DNA of 64,000 nucleotides from Mariannaea sp. PMI_226. Its lineage: Eukaryota; Ascomycota; Sordariomycetes; Hypocreales; Nectriaceae. Every line of letters starts with the position of its first letter. Position 1 is the first letter of the stretch. Both the position numbers and the translations under genes were made by a program. Shown in pieces: positions 11,702 to 22,851 of this stretch. The stretch is from NCBI GenBank assembly GCA_024336345.1, contig JANFOG010000003.1, forward strand, positions 874,501 through 938,500, read 5' to 3'. Below the pieces are notes generated by a model that saw only the letters and a list, made by a program, of their open reading frames with translations, did no database searches and had not been told where the DNA came from.

Positions 11702-12449
11702 TTAAATGTCGTCTATATCGACCTCCTTCTTGCCATCGTCGGACTCCTCCTCGGAGTCGTCAGCACCGAACTCGACGTAGGCATCACCATCCTCGCCCTG
11801 GCCGAAGGAGTCGGTCTCGTTGATACGAGCATGCTCGGGAAGCTCGCCATAGGACTTGAGAGTTCGGGCCTCATCAGCGGTATACTTGAGGATAACGTCG
11901 CCCTTGTCGTCCTGGAAATCTCGAAGGGAGAGGAGAATGATATCGCCCTGGTTGATCCAGACCTTCTTGCGCATCTTGCCACGAATCTACCAGAGAAATG
12001 TTAGTGATGTCCTATAGGAATCAGGTTAGGTGTATTTCATGGACGTACGTTGGCGAGTCGCTTGGTGCCATCAAAGCACATGGCCTCAAGACGACCGTTG
12101 CCAAGCATCTTGACAACCTGAGCGTACTCCTGGCCGTCCTCCTTGAAGGTCAGCTCTCGACGCTGATCATCGTTCTCCTTGGTACCACGTCTGCGGTTCT
12201 TGCCACCCTATTATTGAAGACAAGTCAGCATCATACTTTGACAGAAAACAAAAACTCCAGATGTTGTCATGTCGCGATAGATGGTTGGGCTGCGAAAGCA
12301 ATGATGAGGTTGATGATGGTGGGGGCGGGGCAGTTTTGAGCCACATTCAGCACAAAAGGAGTGTTTTGCGACTGGGTGGGGAGAGGGGAGGGGCAAGAGG
12401 AGAGGGGGAAGGGGGGAAAAAAGCGCACCTTTCCCTTGTTCTTAGGCAT
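11702..12449 (-). CDS. TIF11: Translation initiation factor eIF1A (154 aa)
   Basis: Binds the 40S A site, promotes scanning and start-codon selection, and helps recruit the ternary complex. Three exons on the minus strand: 12429-12449 (MPKNKGK), 12049-12207 and 11702-11986, with introns of 221 and 62 bp. The basic N-terminal tail ([11 protein letters not shown]) leads into an OB fold ([22 protein letters not shown], then [31 protein letters not shown]) and a helical subdomain. The C-terminal tail is acidic and ends in DIDDI, the eIF5B-binding peptide found throughout eukaryotes. Length is as expected. The first exon of only seven codons follows from the conserved N-terminus and good GTGCGC and AATAG signals. 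Confidence 0.97.
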
Positions 12450-13111
12450 GATGAATAGTGTCTCGTGAAGCTGTCTTTGGTGTTGTTGGTATGTTTTTGT
12501 GGTTTGGGTGAGAAAGCGGATTTTTCCCTTGGGGGCAATTGGGTGCTTGTGGTTAGATGGATGTAGGAAGGACCCGGGACCATTTTATTCTCAATTTCTG
12601 CCGCGCGGTTGGACCGTCGCAAGGGTGGTGTGGACTTTCCATTTTCAACTTTGCCAAAGTGCGGGAATGAGTCAAAGCTCAAGCGGAGATGGCAATAGTG
12701 CGAGGTTTCAGTTACAGATATACCTAGTTAGAGGGGCGATAGCTGGTTGAAAAGATAGTATCCTGCTAACGGCGCACATGCTTGGATGGAGTACTCAGTT
12801 GCCTGCACTGCCACATCGTGTGTGGCGGCGCCTCCCATTGGCCACGCCCTCACGGCTGGCTGACTTCATCGATGTGGATCAAGCTCGTGGGCGAAAAGGT
12901 ACCGCAACTCAAACTACAAGTTTCCGTATGGTCTCTACATTAATGCGCAAACCAGCCAGGTCGAAATCCTCCGTTGAACAGCAACCAAAAACCGGTCCAA
13001 TTAGTACACATCAGTGACTCACGTCGATAACCTAGCCCTTGCCACTACTCGGTCGGCACCCGCCGCCCAAAACTTGCGGAAAGACAATCGCGCCGCTCGC
13101 CTCCTACGAAC
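12450..13111. other. Divergent promoter region, eIF1A and the 271-aa gene
   Basis: No gene seen. A purine-rich stretch near 12360-12425 lies inside the first eIF1A intron, not in this spacer. A TACCTAGTTA word occurs near 12720. Confidence 0.5.
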
Positions 13112-13927
13112 ATGTTGATCGCTCGAGCTCCCCTCTGCCTCAGGCTATTGCCGAAACCCTTGGCCCCTTTGTGTTGCTCATACTCGACGGCACCCACATA
13201 TAATCAGACACAGCCCTCTAGAAATGCAAGGATTCAGCGACGTGATGGTAGTATTGCTCAGAAGGCCAAAGGTACCCACCAGCCGCAGTCGAGTAAGGAA
13301 CCATTTTCAAGGAATGCTGCACGTCAAATGAACGAGAAAACGAGGAGGCTCAACGACCGAGATGGTAGTATGAGGCGATATGTGCCACTGGATGCGCAAA
13401 AGCTCATTGTAGGAGGCGAGCTTCGAACGAACCCGGACGTTTGGGAGTTTCTCCAAGATACAAATATTCAATGGGATACATCCAGAGCCAAGCGTTTGCC
13501 GCTTAGCCCCCAAAACAGACACATTTATCACACATTCGCATGCAATATATCTTTCAGCGACGAATACATCATGTCTCCATATCATCTCAATCGTTTCCTA
13601 CCGTGGGGTCATCCTCTTCGCGAGAGACTGAAGTGTATTTACCGAGACAAGCTGGAGAACGAGCCTCTTTGGGTACACTTCATCATGAAAAGGGCTGACA
13701 CGTCATCCATCGTCCACAGCGTTGCGAGAAGACGACTGTCATGGTGGTTTTGGAGCCAACTGGAGGAGCTGGAGCGCAAGGAACCCAACCTATCGAGATT
13801 GAAGGGTACCATCTTTGTAGAGTTAAATGATTTACGCAAGGCTGCACGCGCCCCAGCAGTCCAGTTTGGCAAGGCAATGGCAGAAGCGGTGATGGACATG
13901 CGGCGGGGAAAGAATTATTCCTCTTGA
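13112..13927 (+). CDS. Probable mitochondrial protein of unknown function (271 aa)
   Basis: Single-exon gene. The first 25 or so residues (MLIARAPLCLRLLPKPLAPLCCSYST) are rich in Arg, Leu, Ser and Ala and lack acids, which fits a mitochondrial presequence. A basic linker (RNARIQRRDGS and similar) follows, then a folded-looking region with many aromatic residues (NPDVWEFLQDTNIQWDTS, RRRLSWWFWSQLEELERKEP). It has no membrane helix or catalytic motif I recognise. Basic, small and mitochondrial would suit a ribosome or RNA-processing accessory factor, but that is a guess. The coding-like composition and one uninterrupted frame support the gene itself. Confidence 0.8.
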   Translation: MLIARAPLCLRLLPKPLAPLCCSYSTAPTYNQTQPSRNARIQRRDGSIAQKAKGTHQPQSSKEPFSRNAARQMNEKTRRLNDRDGSMRRYVPLDAQKLIVGGELRTNPDVWEFLQDTNIQWDTSRAKRLPLSPQNRHIYHTFACNISFSDEYIMSPYHLNRFLPWGHPLRERLKCIYRDKLENEPLWVHFIMKRADTSSIVHSVARRRLSWWFWSQLEELERKEPNLSRLKGTIFVELNDLRKAARAPAVQFGKAMAEAVMDMRRGKNYSS

Positions 13928-14702
13928 GTCCTGGTTCAGCTTCAGCCTCGTCACACGTCACAAATGAAGGAATATGTATATTAACGATCATTGTAATATT
14001 AGCCGGTGGATGAAGGGCCACCCAAGATATCCATGAAGATTGGAATCATAATGAGCAAACATCACTTTCATGACTGTCACAGATATTATGTGTCGTTGAA
14101 TATGTCCATTTCCCGTTGGTTTAGCTCTGATATAATTATCGAAAATACTAGCAAGAGGTAGGTAGTTGGGAGAAGTTCATGATGTGGCTTGGCTTGAGCA
14201 ATAACTTGGTGGTTAAGGCTGAAGTGGGAGTGGCTCCCGGCGGGCTCCACCTGCGTTAGTACGGGTAGTAAATTGGATACGTATCCCGCTGATGCCACAA
14301 CTGGAAGCCGAGCCTTTGGTCAAGATCCAGGAGGTACGTACCCAAGAATCTGAGGCAAAGGTGCTCCGTACGTACTGCTAAGCTTGCGGAAACAAACCAA
14401 TTGGTGGGCAATGCGGAAGGCACCTCCAGCTCTATAAACCTCCAAGACAGCTTGTCCAATTCCCAGGCATTCTGCATTTAGATCGCCCACCACACGCCCT
14501 GCATTCTCGATTTCCCCTTCACCTACCTCCGTACCGTGTGCCACGGCTCTATTTTAGAGCGAACCGAAAGGAACCAAAGAGGTGTTCGCTATCCAGTCCA
14601 TCATTTGAGCAAAGGGTCTACCTCTTCCCACGATATCCCTTTCTTCCCCTCGTGACCAGCCCATCATCTGTCTCGTCACTCTCAACCACAGCCCTGACCA
14701 TC
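13928..14702. other. Intergenic, 5' region of the Chs5 gene
   Basis: No gene. A TATAAA at 14433 and C/T-rich sequence before 14703 fit the promoter and leader of the Chs5 gene. Confidence 0.5.
14433..14438 (+). promoter_or_regulatory. Possible TATA box upstream of the Chs5 gene
   Basis: TATAAA within TCTATAAACC, 265-270 bp before the ATG, ahead of a pyrimidine-rich leader. Not tested. Confidence 0.35.
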
Positions 14703-15912
14703 ATGCTTGTTTCACTCACCGTCGGTAAAGTCGACGCCGGCGTCACTGTTCTATTGACGCCTGATAAGCGTCTGGTATGTCATTCCTAAAAATCGCAGCT
14801 CTCAAACTCGCTCCCTGCTGACTCCCGCTGCCCTCATCGAACAGATCGAGTTCCCGTCTATCCTTCTCCCTCCCAATATCTCCTCTGGCAGTATCGTCGA
14901 TATCAATGTATCCCAGAATATAGCGAAGGAATCCGCTGCTGATCGCGCTTTTCGCACCCTCCAAGATAAAATCTACGAATCATTTGGCGCCCACGAACCT
15001 ATCACGCCTTCATTGCGTTGCCGCAATGCAACCCAGACTTCTCTTGTCCTCGAGTGGGATCCCATCGAACTTGCTACTGCCGATCTCATCTCGCTGAGCC
15101 TTTACCGCAATGGCCAGAAGGCTGGAAACATCCCACGCCCTCTTCAGATGCATAGCACTAAGATTAGTGGCTTGGCTGTCGACACGGAATATACCTTCCA
15201 CCTCGTCCTGCGCACCACTGCTGGTACCTTTACTAGCGAGCGCGTACCCGTGCGAACTCACAAGATGACCAATCTGAGCGGCATCACAATCACTACTGGT
15301 ATTCTGCCTGGCGCTGTCAGGGAGAACGTAGTCAAGGCAGTTGAGCGCATTGGTGCCAAGATAGTGGATTCTGTCCGCATCGATACAACGCATTTCGTCA
15401 CTACGGAGGGCCGAGGCCAGCAATGGGAGAAGGCTGTGGAAGGCAATATCCCTGTTGTTCGACCAGAGTGGGTTGACGCTTGTGAAAAGGGCGGTCGCAT
15501 CTTGGGCGTCACCAAATTTTACCTTGACGCAATGAAACCTGGACCCCCAATTGAGGAGCACACACCTTCAACGCCTGCGGCGCCCTCAGCAGAAAAGGAT
15601 CTCCCTGCTGCGCCCCGTCAACAGACGGAGCAACCTCCGAAGCCCAAAGAGAAGGAGGAAGAGGAGACGAAAAAGAGCGAATCTGAAGAGCCAAAATCAG
15701 AGGAGGAGCCCGAGCAGAAGGTCAAGGCCACCCCTAAAGAGGAGCAAAAGGTACGGTTTGAGGATGTGCAAGAGCAAAAGGTTGCATTACGTCCCGGCGG
15801 CACAGCGGACCAGCCGAGCGAGGCCAGGAAGTCAGAGGACGAGGACGAAGATGAAGGTGCGAAGCCGGCGGGCACGCCCGATGGCTCTTCGTTTCAGGAA
15901 GTTGAACTATAG
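14703..15912 (+). CDS. CHS5: Chs5-type exomer scaffold (379 aa)
   Basis: Scaffold of the exomer coat, which binds Arf1 at the trans-Golgi and carries chitin synthases and other cargo to the plasma membrane. Exons 14703-14774 and 14845-15912 join in phase 0 across a 70-bp intron. The domain order is the family's: an N-terminal dimerisation strand region (MLVSLTVGKVDAGVTVLLTPD), an FN3 domain (QTSLVLEWDPIELATADLISLSLYRNG...TEYTFHLVLRTTAG), then a BRCT domain (LSGITITTGILPG...DSVRIDTTHFVTTEG...VRPEWVDACEKGGRI). The C-terminal 120 residues are low-complexity Lys/Glu/Pro, shorter than yeast Chs5 (671 aa) but normal for filamentous fungi as I recall. The symbol is by homology. Confidence 0.94.
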
Positions 15913-16794
15913 AAGATGACTTTGGACGCACAAAACGGTTGACTAGATCTCCTCTGGGTCTAAGTCACAATCTCTTTTGGTAGAATATTATGGGCGGCGC
16001 GCAGAAGGACTGTTTTTCTTTCATCTATGTTGTTTTGTTTCTGTAAAAGTACGTTGACTGGTCAAGCTTGGGTCGGATTGGCGACGGCTTTGATTCTCGT
16101 TCTAATTCGACTTTATTCTTCTTCTTTGAGCGGACTCGTGTATAGTTGCAAGTAGAAAAGGGGGTAGCGGGCACACGCCTAGCACACTGGTGTATCTTCT
16201 ATAGACTTATACTAAGAGATCTCTCGAGTTCATTGGGCCAAATTACGCAAACAATTTGACAATTTGTCCCGAGTGCACCTTATTCACGCCTGCGAGCGTC
16301 ACAGACTGGTTGAAAGGGAGTGCTCAATTTTTGCCTTTGACCTTGGTTCAGAAGTGATTAAAAAAGCCAGCGAGAAAGATGATAGTATCGGTCATTTTAT
16401 GGGACTAGGAACGGGACGTTAGGTTGACTGAGCACATCGACAGGAAGAGAAGCTGCTCAGTGGTGAAGGAGATAGTCTTCTACTCATGTTCAACATCAGT
16501 GCGACTGTATGGTCGATGCACCTGAATCTAATACTGTCTCAAGTCTAAGACAGAAACTGCTCAGCTTGAGCCTTGACTTCATACTTGTACAGGATGTAAG
16601 CGTTTTAAAACTCCCAATGTTAATAGATTACAATATCAACCTGACTAGTCCGAGAAGATGGGCCTAGCCATTCCAAGAAACCAATCCAAGTATTAATGTA
16701 TCCACAGAGTCTAGCAGCAAGTGGAAGCAATTAGTAAAGTTCCCGTCGTAAATATCTTGATTTATTTATAGGAAATGTTCCTCTAAGTAGCACT
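15913..16794. other. Convergent 3' flanks of Chs5 and the SDR gene
   Basis: Nothing recognised beyond 3' flanking sequence. Confidence 0.55.
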
Positions 16795-17625
16795 TCAGGG
16801 CGGAATCTCCTCGCCCTTCCAGTCCCAACATCTCCCTCTCTGCTCAACCTGTAACTTGGTAACCACATTCACCAGCTTCTCAGCCGCGAATTCTGGACTG
16901 AACAGCTTATCCTCATCAACACTGTTCCAGAACTCGCGACTCAGCTCTGTCTTGACCGTCCCCGGGTGATATGCCACCGACACCGCCTTTCTGCCGCTCC
17001 CTGCTCGCAGATACAGGTCCAACGTCTTCGCTATGCTGATGACGCCGGATTTGCTGGCGCGGTACGAGAACCATCCACCGAGGCCGTTGCCCGTCGTAGA
17101 GCCGACACGTGCCGCCATACTCAGCCAGGTTGCGTGATCTGGCAGCTGGACTGCGTCGGATGACGGACTGGGCTTGAGCTGAGCGGAGCTTTTAGGGAGG
17201 AAGTGCGAGAAATGCTTCATGAGGAATAGAGGTCCCAACGTGTTGACCTTGAAGCTCTCGAGCGAATCGTTGTAATCTACTTGCCGAAGGCTCTTTTCGG
17301 CGTGCAGAATGCCCGGGATGGCGCAGGCGAGACGCAAATGGTACTTATCCGGAGGGAAGAATTCTTTCGCTTGCGAAGCAGCTGCTTTGAGGGTCTCCTC
17401 CTTGGTCACGTCGGCGTGTACGACGGAGAGCCGCGAGCGGATATCGTCATCGCTAATCCCAGGGGTGGCAAGGCCTTGAAGAAGGGAAGTCTTGACGTCG
17501 CCTGGATCGTGGTGCGGGCGAGCGGTCGCAAGGATCGGGACGGATGTGGTTTTGAGGAGGTGACGGGTGAGGGCAAAGCCGATGCCTCGGGTTGACGGGC
17601 ATATGAAGATCCAAGGAGATGTCAT
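16795..17625 (-). CDS. Short-chain dehydrogenase/reductase, CsgA/sniffer-like (276 aa)
   Basis: NAD(P)-dependent oxidoreductase with a Rossmann fold; the substrate is unknown. Single exon. The nucleotide loop is PSTRGIG at residues 10-16, where the usual first Gly of TGxxxGxG is Ser. A conserved DVT (72-74) binds adenine, and VNTLGP (127-132) is the NNAG-region helix. The catalytic Tyr188-x3-Lys192 (YRASK) is intact, with Ser169 or Ser176 as the likely third residue, and HPGTVKT (220-226) follows. No signal peptide, so cytosolic. The length is typical of classical SDRs. Neighbours give no pathway clue, and it does not sit in a visible biosynthetic cluster. Confidence 0.9.
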   Translation of the reverse strand: MTSPWIFICPSTRGIGFALTRHLLKTTSVPILATARPHHDPGDVKTSLLQGLATPGISDDDIRSRLSVVHADVTKEETLKAAASQAKEFFPPDKYHLRLACAIPGILHAEKSLRQVDYNDSLESFKVNTLGPLFLMKHFSHFLPKSSAQLKPSPSSDAVQLPDHATWLSMAARVGSTTGNGLGGWFSYRASKSGVISIAKTLDLYLRAGSGRKAVSVAYHPGTVKTELSREFWNSVDEDKLFSPEFAAEKLVNVVTKLQVEQRGRCWDWKGEEIPP

Positions 17626-18455
17626 TATACTATGTCTTTGAGGGTTGGTGATACTGTCCTCTTTCTTATTGGGGGGGCAGTATTGTAATGACAGCTCCTG
17701 GCTGAGTGTGCAGTCATTGTATCAGTCAAGGAGGGAAGTTTGGGCCTGGGATGCCTATATACCCTTCGCTTGAAATCCAAGACACTGTACTGGTTCGTTC
17801 ATTTGATATTTTCTCGATACGTTGTCTCGCAAGGGATTCCATAAGTAAGATATCAGCCCGTCATTAACATGAGGACTGACCGATCTCCAACTTCAGGGGT
17901 CGACGTCATCAACCAAACGCAAATCAGCCACAGGCACCAGATCATAAAATGACCGATGCAGCAGACCTAATACATTTACGTGGATCTTGGACCATCTGGC
18001 ATATTCTCTTGTCATTTGATTCGTATACTTATTCATAGAACCCGACCACTTCATATAGGAACTAAACGCTATGTATGACGCCGGAGTGGCCCATCATCAG
18101 TCACAAACAAAAATCACGAATCACAGAGTTATACGATGGCGAAAACCAATGTGTGGATATATATAGTTGAATAATTAAATATAATCAAAAATAAGAAATA
18201 CTGTCTAAGATCGTCATGTTAGGCGTTAGTTGGTAACGTTAGATGAGGATATGATAATGGTGAGAGAATAAATGAAAGGATAAATCCAAGGACAAGGGCG
18301 CATAGACTTGAGCTAGCTACGGTTTTTTCTCCCCTCTCCTAAAATCTTTTCAACAAAGTGCTGCGTGTCGCTGTGTAAGACTGCCTCTTATCAAGAGATA
18401 TAATAATAGTTGGTGGGAAAAAAGTTGAATATCTAATAAAAATACTGCCAGGTCA
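17626..18455. other. Intergenic between two minus-strand genes
   Basis: Promoter side of the SDR gene and 3' flank of the 916-aa gene; A/T-rich between 18100 and 18440. No gene seen. Confidence 0.5.
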
Positions 18456-21206
18456 TCAAAATCCGCTATACAGGACTTCATCATCCTCAGCAAGGGCCAT
18501 AGAGCGAGCCTCAAAACTCAGCCTCGATCGTCCAGCAAGCTCTCGCATCAAAGGCTCGATAGATTCGAAGCCGGCAGTCTCATCACTGACATTGCCGGCC
18601 TCGAGCTCTTCCTTGGTGCGGACGAGGTGCTCGAGAAACTCGCGCTCCGAGGCACCAGGTCGAGGCATCATCCTGCTCCTTCGATTGCCGAAGCCAAAGC
18701 TCTCTCGGCCACGAGGAGGGCTGAGGGAACCCACGAAGTCCTCGTCGGACACCCAGCCCTGAGCGCGTTCACGTGGCTCGGCGTGGCCAGAGCTGCCAGA
18801 GAGAGTGCGGTTGAGGTTCTCCAACACAGGCACCAAAGTACGAAGCCAGATGTCACCGTTGCGTTCCAGTCGACGGACTCGGCGCTCCATTTCCCGAAAA
18901 CGATACTCTCGATACACATCGTATCGTCGAATCACATCCCTCTCACTTGCGGGACTCTTTCCTTCCTCAGGGTCCTCCTTAGGCAAGACGAGTGGTTTGG
19001 GGAGCGAACGTGAGCCCAGTCTAGAGTCCCGGTTTCTGCGATCCTGCTCACGTATCGTGTTCCATTCGCGCCGTCTCGATATACTAGCGTAATCCATAGA
19101 GGCTCGCTTTCCAGTAGGCAGCTCGATAGAACTCGTCTTGCTAGAGGGCAGATCAATGGAGCTCTGCTTGGAGGACCGGTCAGCGCCGTCAACCGAACTT
19201 TGCTTGGAAGAGCGATCGACCGAGATAGTACTCTGCTTCGAATTGCGGTCACCGGCCAAGTTATCGGCAGGTGAGCCCTTGACGGAAGCCGGAGGGGTAG
19301 GGTTGCTCGCGTCATTGACGGAAGCGACGGGGGAAGACATTCTGGCTCTGGTGAGAGATGCCTGTGAGAGGGGTCGGGACAGAGGCTTCGGACGGAACTG
19401 AGGCTTGACCTTGGGGGGTTTGGGGAATCCATGATCGAGAGGGGGAGATGCCAGAGGTGGCTCGATAGCTTGGGGTGACATAACAATCGAAGTCAGACCG
19501 AGCTGTGCCATCTGAGCGTCGACTTGGTCGGTAGCTGATGTAGCCGACTCTGGCTCCTCAGTTGATGGCTGGGAAGGTTGTGAGTCCTCTGCTGTTGATT
19601 CTTCAGGTTCAGGCGAGGCCTCTAGCCGGGGTGGTGATGGCTGAACATCAGAAACAACCATGATGGCACACAGAGATTGCCGACTAGGTGACCTCAAAGG
19701 CAGCGGTGCAGGCTTCTCCTTTCTACCTGGCGACTTTGTGGCTTCATCCACAGCCTGCGGCTCCTCTGTCTTTGAGTTTTCACTGGAGACTGTATCGGCC
19801 TCTGAGTACTGGCTTTGACGCTTCGCGAGACGCACTGCCTCCAAGTCCCTCTTCCTCTTATCTCGTACCTTTTGGCGTCTTGTTTGGCTCTTTACTGACT
19901 TGATGGATGGTGTTGGTGAAGATGTGCCATCACCACGAGGAATAGGGTTGTTGGTGATGACTGTTGCTCCGGTCTCATCTGCTGATGCCTTCTCCGGAAC
20001 AATAATAGGAGCCTCCTCAAGAGGCGATGGCTCCTGGGTATGTTTGATTTCAGGCAAAGGTGGGACAGGTTCGGTTGGTGTAGTAATAGTCTTGGATGAT
20101 GTAGAAGTCTCTTGTGAAATTGGTTGGGGTTGTGGTTCCTCTTGATCTGGCAAGGTTTCTAGCACAGGTGTTGTTGCCTCGCTCATCATGGCGTCAATGG
20201 ACTTAGTAGGAAACACGAATCGACTAACAGGCAGACTAGAACCACGAGTAGGAAAGCTGCCATCTGGTTTGGATTCCTGGGAGGCTGCCGTTGAGGATTG
20301 AGCTTGGGACTGGTCTTGAGTTTCGTCTTGGTCTTGAATCTCCTGGGCAGATTTCTTGGCTCGCTTGGATTGATCTGATGAGTGTGCTCTTGGTGGGCTA
20401 GATGAGACGCCAAAGTATTCGGACACCTTCCCACGCCCATTGCTATGAGCTGACCCAGCACGCGAGTGGGATTTGCCCGCGGACGACCGTGATCTTGACC
20501 TTGACCTCGAGCTACCGGGAGCAGATGAGCGAGTCCTTAGAGAAGGCCTCTTTTCCACTGGGGATTCGGACTCTCGGTCCTCATTGACAGTACGCAAGAC
20601 AGTCACGACGCCCTTCTCGTTCAACACCGCGCGGGTAGGGCCATATCTGGATGCAGGCACTTTGCCACCTTTGCCTGGGGTTGGATACACGGGATACTGG
20701 GAGCGAGGCGCGCGTCCGAATGGGGAAGCATCGAGAGGAATAGAAATGGAGATGTGTCGATGGCCACCGGTGGTAATGCCGGAGACAGCTGAGTCGGGGA
20801 GACGAATAGGATCCGGGGACTTGGAGGGCACTTTGGTCCTCTTGGTCAATTTGCGAAACTTGGCCCATGGTCCTCTGATTTCGTCTTTTGGTCCATCTGG
20901 AATGGACATGAAATTGTCTGCAGGCGGAGGATGGTTCTTGAGGAAGTCAATTAAGTCGGCCAGGCCAGTGTTGCGTTTGTAGTTGCCGTCCTCATCGATG
21001 AGAGTGTGGTCGTCGAACTCGAACTTGGGCTCCAGGCGGACACCAAGATTCGAGGACGACTTTGCCCGCGGCCGGAGTGGGGGAATGTTTGCGTTTGAAG
21101 GTTCCGGATGGTGGTTGAAGAGCGAGTAGTTGGTCGAAGCCCTTGGACGAGTGACGCCATTTCCCGAGGATGTAGAAACCTCGCGGTCAACGGTGGAGGA
21201 GGCCAT
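18456..21206 (-). CDS. Large disordered Ser/Pro-rich protein of unknown function (916 aa)
   Basis: Single exon. Most of the chain is low-complexity Ser, Pro, Glu and Gln, so largely unstructured. The N-terminal 130 residues look conserved-like (FDDHTLIDEDGNYKRNTGLADLIDFLKNHPPP), followed by a basic patch (KFRKLTKRTKVPSKSP). A basic segment (RRQKVRDKRKRDLEAVRLAKRQ) lies mid-protein. Around residues 660-710 a repeated (D/N)R(S/N)SKQS(S/T) peptide looks like a tandem phosphorylation array. Near the C-terminus a charged helical region (RRYDVYREYRFREMERRVRRLERNGD) should form a coiled coil, followed by LENLNRTL. I do not recognise a named family. The features fit a scaffold or regulatory phosphoprotein; no more can be said. 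Confidence 0.82.
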   Translation of the reverse strand: MASSTVDREVSTSSGNGVTRPRASTNYSLFNHHPEPSNANIPPLRPRAKSSSNLGVRLEPKFEFDDHTLIDEDGNYKRNTGLADLIDFLKNHPPPADNFMSIPDGPKDEIRGPWAKFRKLTKRTKVPSKSPDPIRLPDSAVSGITTGGHRHISISIPLDASPFGRAPRSQYPVYPTPGKGGKVPASRYGPTRAVLNEKGVVTVLRTVNEDRESESPVEKRPSLRTRSSAPGSSRSRSRSRSSAGKSHSRAGSAHSNGRGKVSEYFGVSSSPPRAHSSDQSKRAKKSAQEIQDQDETQDQSQAQSSTAASQESKPDGSFPTRGSSLPVSRFVFPTKSIDAMMSEATTPVLETLPDQEEPQPQPISQETSTSSKTITTPTEPVPPLPEIKHTQEPSPLEEAPIIVPEKASADETGATVITNNPIPRGDGTSSPTPSIKSVKSQTRRQKVRDKRKRDLEAVRLAKRQSQYSEADTVSSENSKTEEPQAVDEATKSPGRKEKPAPLPLRSPSRQSLCAIMVVSDVQPSPPRLEASPEPEESTAEDSQPSQPSTEEPESATSATDQVDAQMAQLGLTSIVMSPQAIEPPLASPPLDHGFPKPPKVKPQFRPKPLSRPLSQASLTRARMSSPVASVNDASNPTPPASVKGSPADNLAGDRNSKQSTISVDRSSKQSSVDGADRSSKQSSIDLPSSKTSSIELPTGKRASMDYASISRRREWNTIREQDRRNRDSRLGSRSLPKPLVLPKEDPEEGKSPASERDVIRRYDVYREYRFREMERRVRRLERNGDIWLRTLVPVLENLNRTLSGSSGHAEPRERAQGWVSDEDFVGSLSPPRGRESFGFGNRRSRMMPRPGASEREFLEHLVRTKEELEAGNVSDETAGFESIEPLMRELAGRSRLSFEARSMALAEDDEVLYSGF
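19085..19265 (-). repeat. Coding repeat: SKQSS-type peptide array
   Basis: Four to five imperfect copies of a 10-14 residue unit around (R/S)SKQSS(I/V)(D/E), later degrading to SSKTSSIELP and GKRASMDYA. Ser placed after basic residues suggests kinase sites. Confidence 0.6.
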
Positions 21207-21589
21207 GTCGACCTGCCTTTTATTCAGACCAGACCCGGAGCCCTAGTATCTGCCCGCCAACCTCCGATGCAGATGTGGGTGGTGATGTGCTGAGCTCCAT
21301 GAAACTTTGTCTCACAGACAGTCACCGAGAGTCAGTGTCTAGTCTGCCTGGTCGTTGTGTCCGTGGGTACTCCTCAAGCGTTGGGGGGGTTGCCATATGC
21401 AGAGAAATCAAAACTTCTCCTTGGCGCAAGGAGATGAGAGACAGATGAAACCAAAGACAATGAGGCTGGGGTTGTTATTTGTTGTTGTTTTTTATTCTCT
21501 AGACGCAGGGAGCAGGTCGCATGTAAGTTGGAAAAAATAAGAAGGCAACGTGATGATAACCGTGCCCAGCCCCCAGGTCAAAGTCGGAA

Positions 21590-21760
21590 GAGAAAGACAC
21601 GGGGTAATTATCGTCTGAAAAGGAATAGAAAGGACAAAGAAAAGGGAAAAAAGAGAGAGAGAGAACGACGATCAGATCAGTTGTCTAGGAGAGACCGAAA
21701 GGAAAAAGAAAAGAGAGCGTGGGAAGGCAGGAAAAAGAAAAGAAAGAAACGGCGCCGTCT
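21590..21760 (-). promoter_or_regulatory. CT-rich promoter tract of the 916-aa gene
   Basis: About 170 bp that is over 80% purine on the plus strand (GAAAAGGAA, GAGAGAGAGA), hence pyrimidine-rich in the direction of the gene at 18456-21206. Such tracts often precede fungal transcription start sites. Confidence 0.4.
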
Positions 21761-22851
21761 CATGGGAGCAGCCCACATTCATCGATCAACTCACCCTGTT
21801 GAAGTACTGTACTGTGCATCCGTAGTGATAGTTGTATTAATATTATGAGCCTGCTTTTCTCCGGCCGTTTCGTCCCGCACCTCATTCCGTGCCTCTTCTC
21901 TTCCAATTCACTCGAAGCCTCACTCAACAACCATGCCGTCACTTTTGCAAGGGGGCCCCTTGACCCTTGACGGCACCAGCCAAGTGCCGCTACTACAGCT
22001 TGGGCCGGCCTCGTCTTAGCTCACTAGCTTGTGGATAAGGACCTCCCCGGCTGAGAAGTTTCCAGTGGCGGTCCTTGGAGCTAAGAGAGGGAGGGCGAGA
22101 CTAAGTTATGGAACCACTTTGTGTGATTGATCATATCACACACTCACTTCTGTGATGGTACGGCGTATTGTATCAGTTTCAGCCAGTCGCGTGCAGTCGC
22201 TCCCTGCAGCTGCGAGGAGCTTCTTGCGAGGACAAACAGCCGAATCGCAACTGATCGACACGCATAAAAGGACTTTGTGATTCGGGCAGAACGAAGTGGT
22301 CACTCTCTTTTCCAAGTTGGGCCGCGTCGGTCGATCCCATTTCGTTGGGGTTGTATTCCGTACGGAGCACCCAGTTCTGCTGTACATGCATCGGTGGATA
22401 ACTAAGAAGAAGAGAATCAGACGAACTTGCTTTCTTTTTCTTTTCCTTCTTTTTTCCTTTCTGTCTTAGAGCCAAAGGTCACAAGGGCCAGGGCTCAATT
22501 GAACCAAGCAAAAAGAAACGAGAAAGAAACACAAAGAAGAAAATCCCAGGGGGCTACACGCCGTAAAATTGAAAATAAATTGGGAGGAGAAGACAAAGTG
22601 GTAGTTGATTGCTCGACAGGGTTAGGGGGCCGAGCCTAGGTACGCGAAACGAAAGCTGGTCATGAAGATACTGTACACAGTAGACTGACTACCTGAGCTA
22701 CCGAAGACCCGGGGCGAGCTTGTGCAAATCTCGGCTTAGGAAAAGGCACTTGGAGAGGGGAGGGGCATTCGGGGACAGACGAAAGAGTTGTCAAGCAAGA
22801 TCGGCGACTTTCGATCTATAATGGGGAGGTGCTATTTTGCACTAGGCACCG

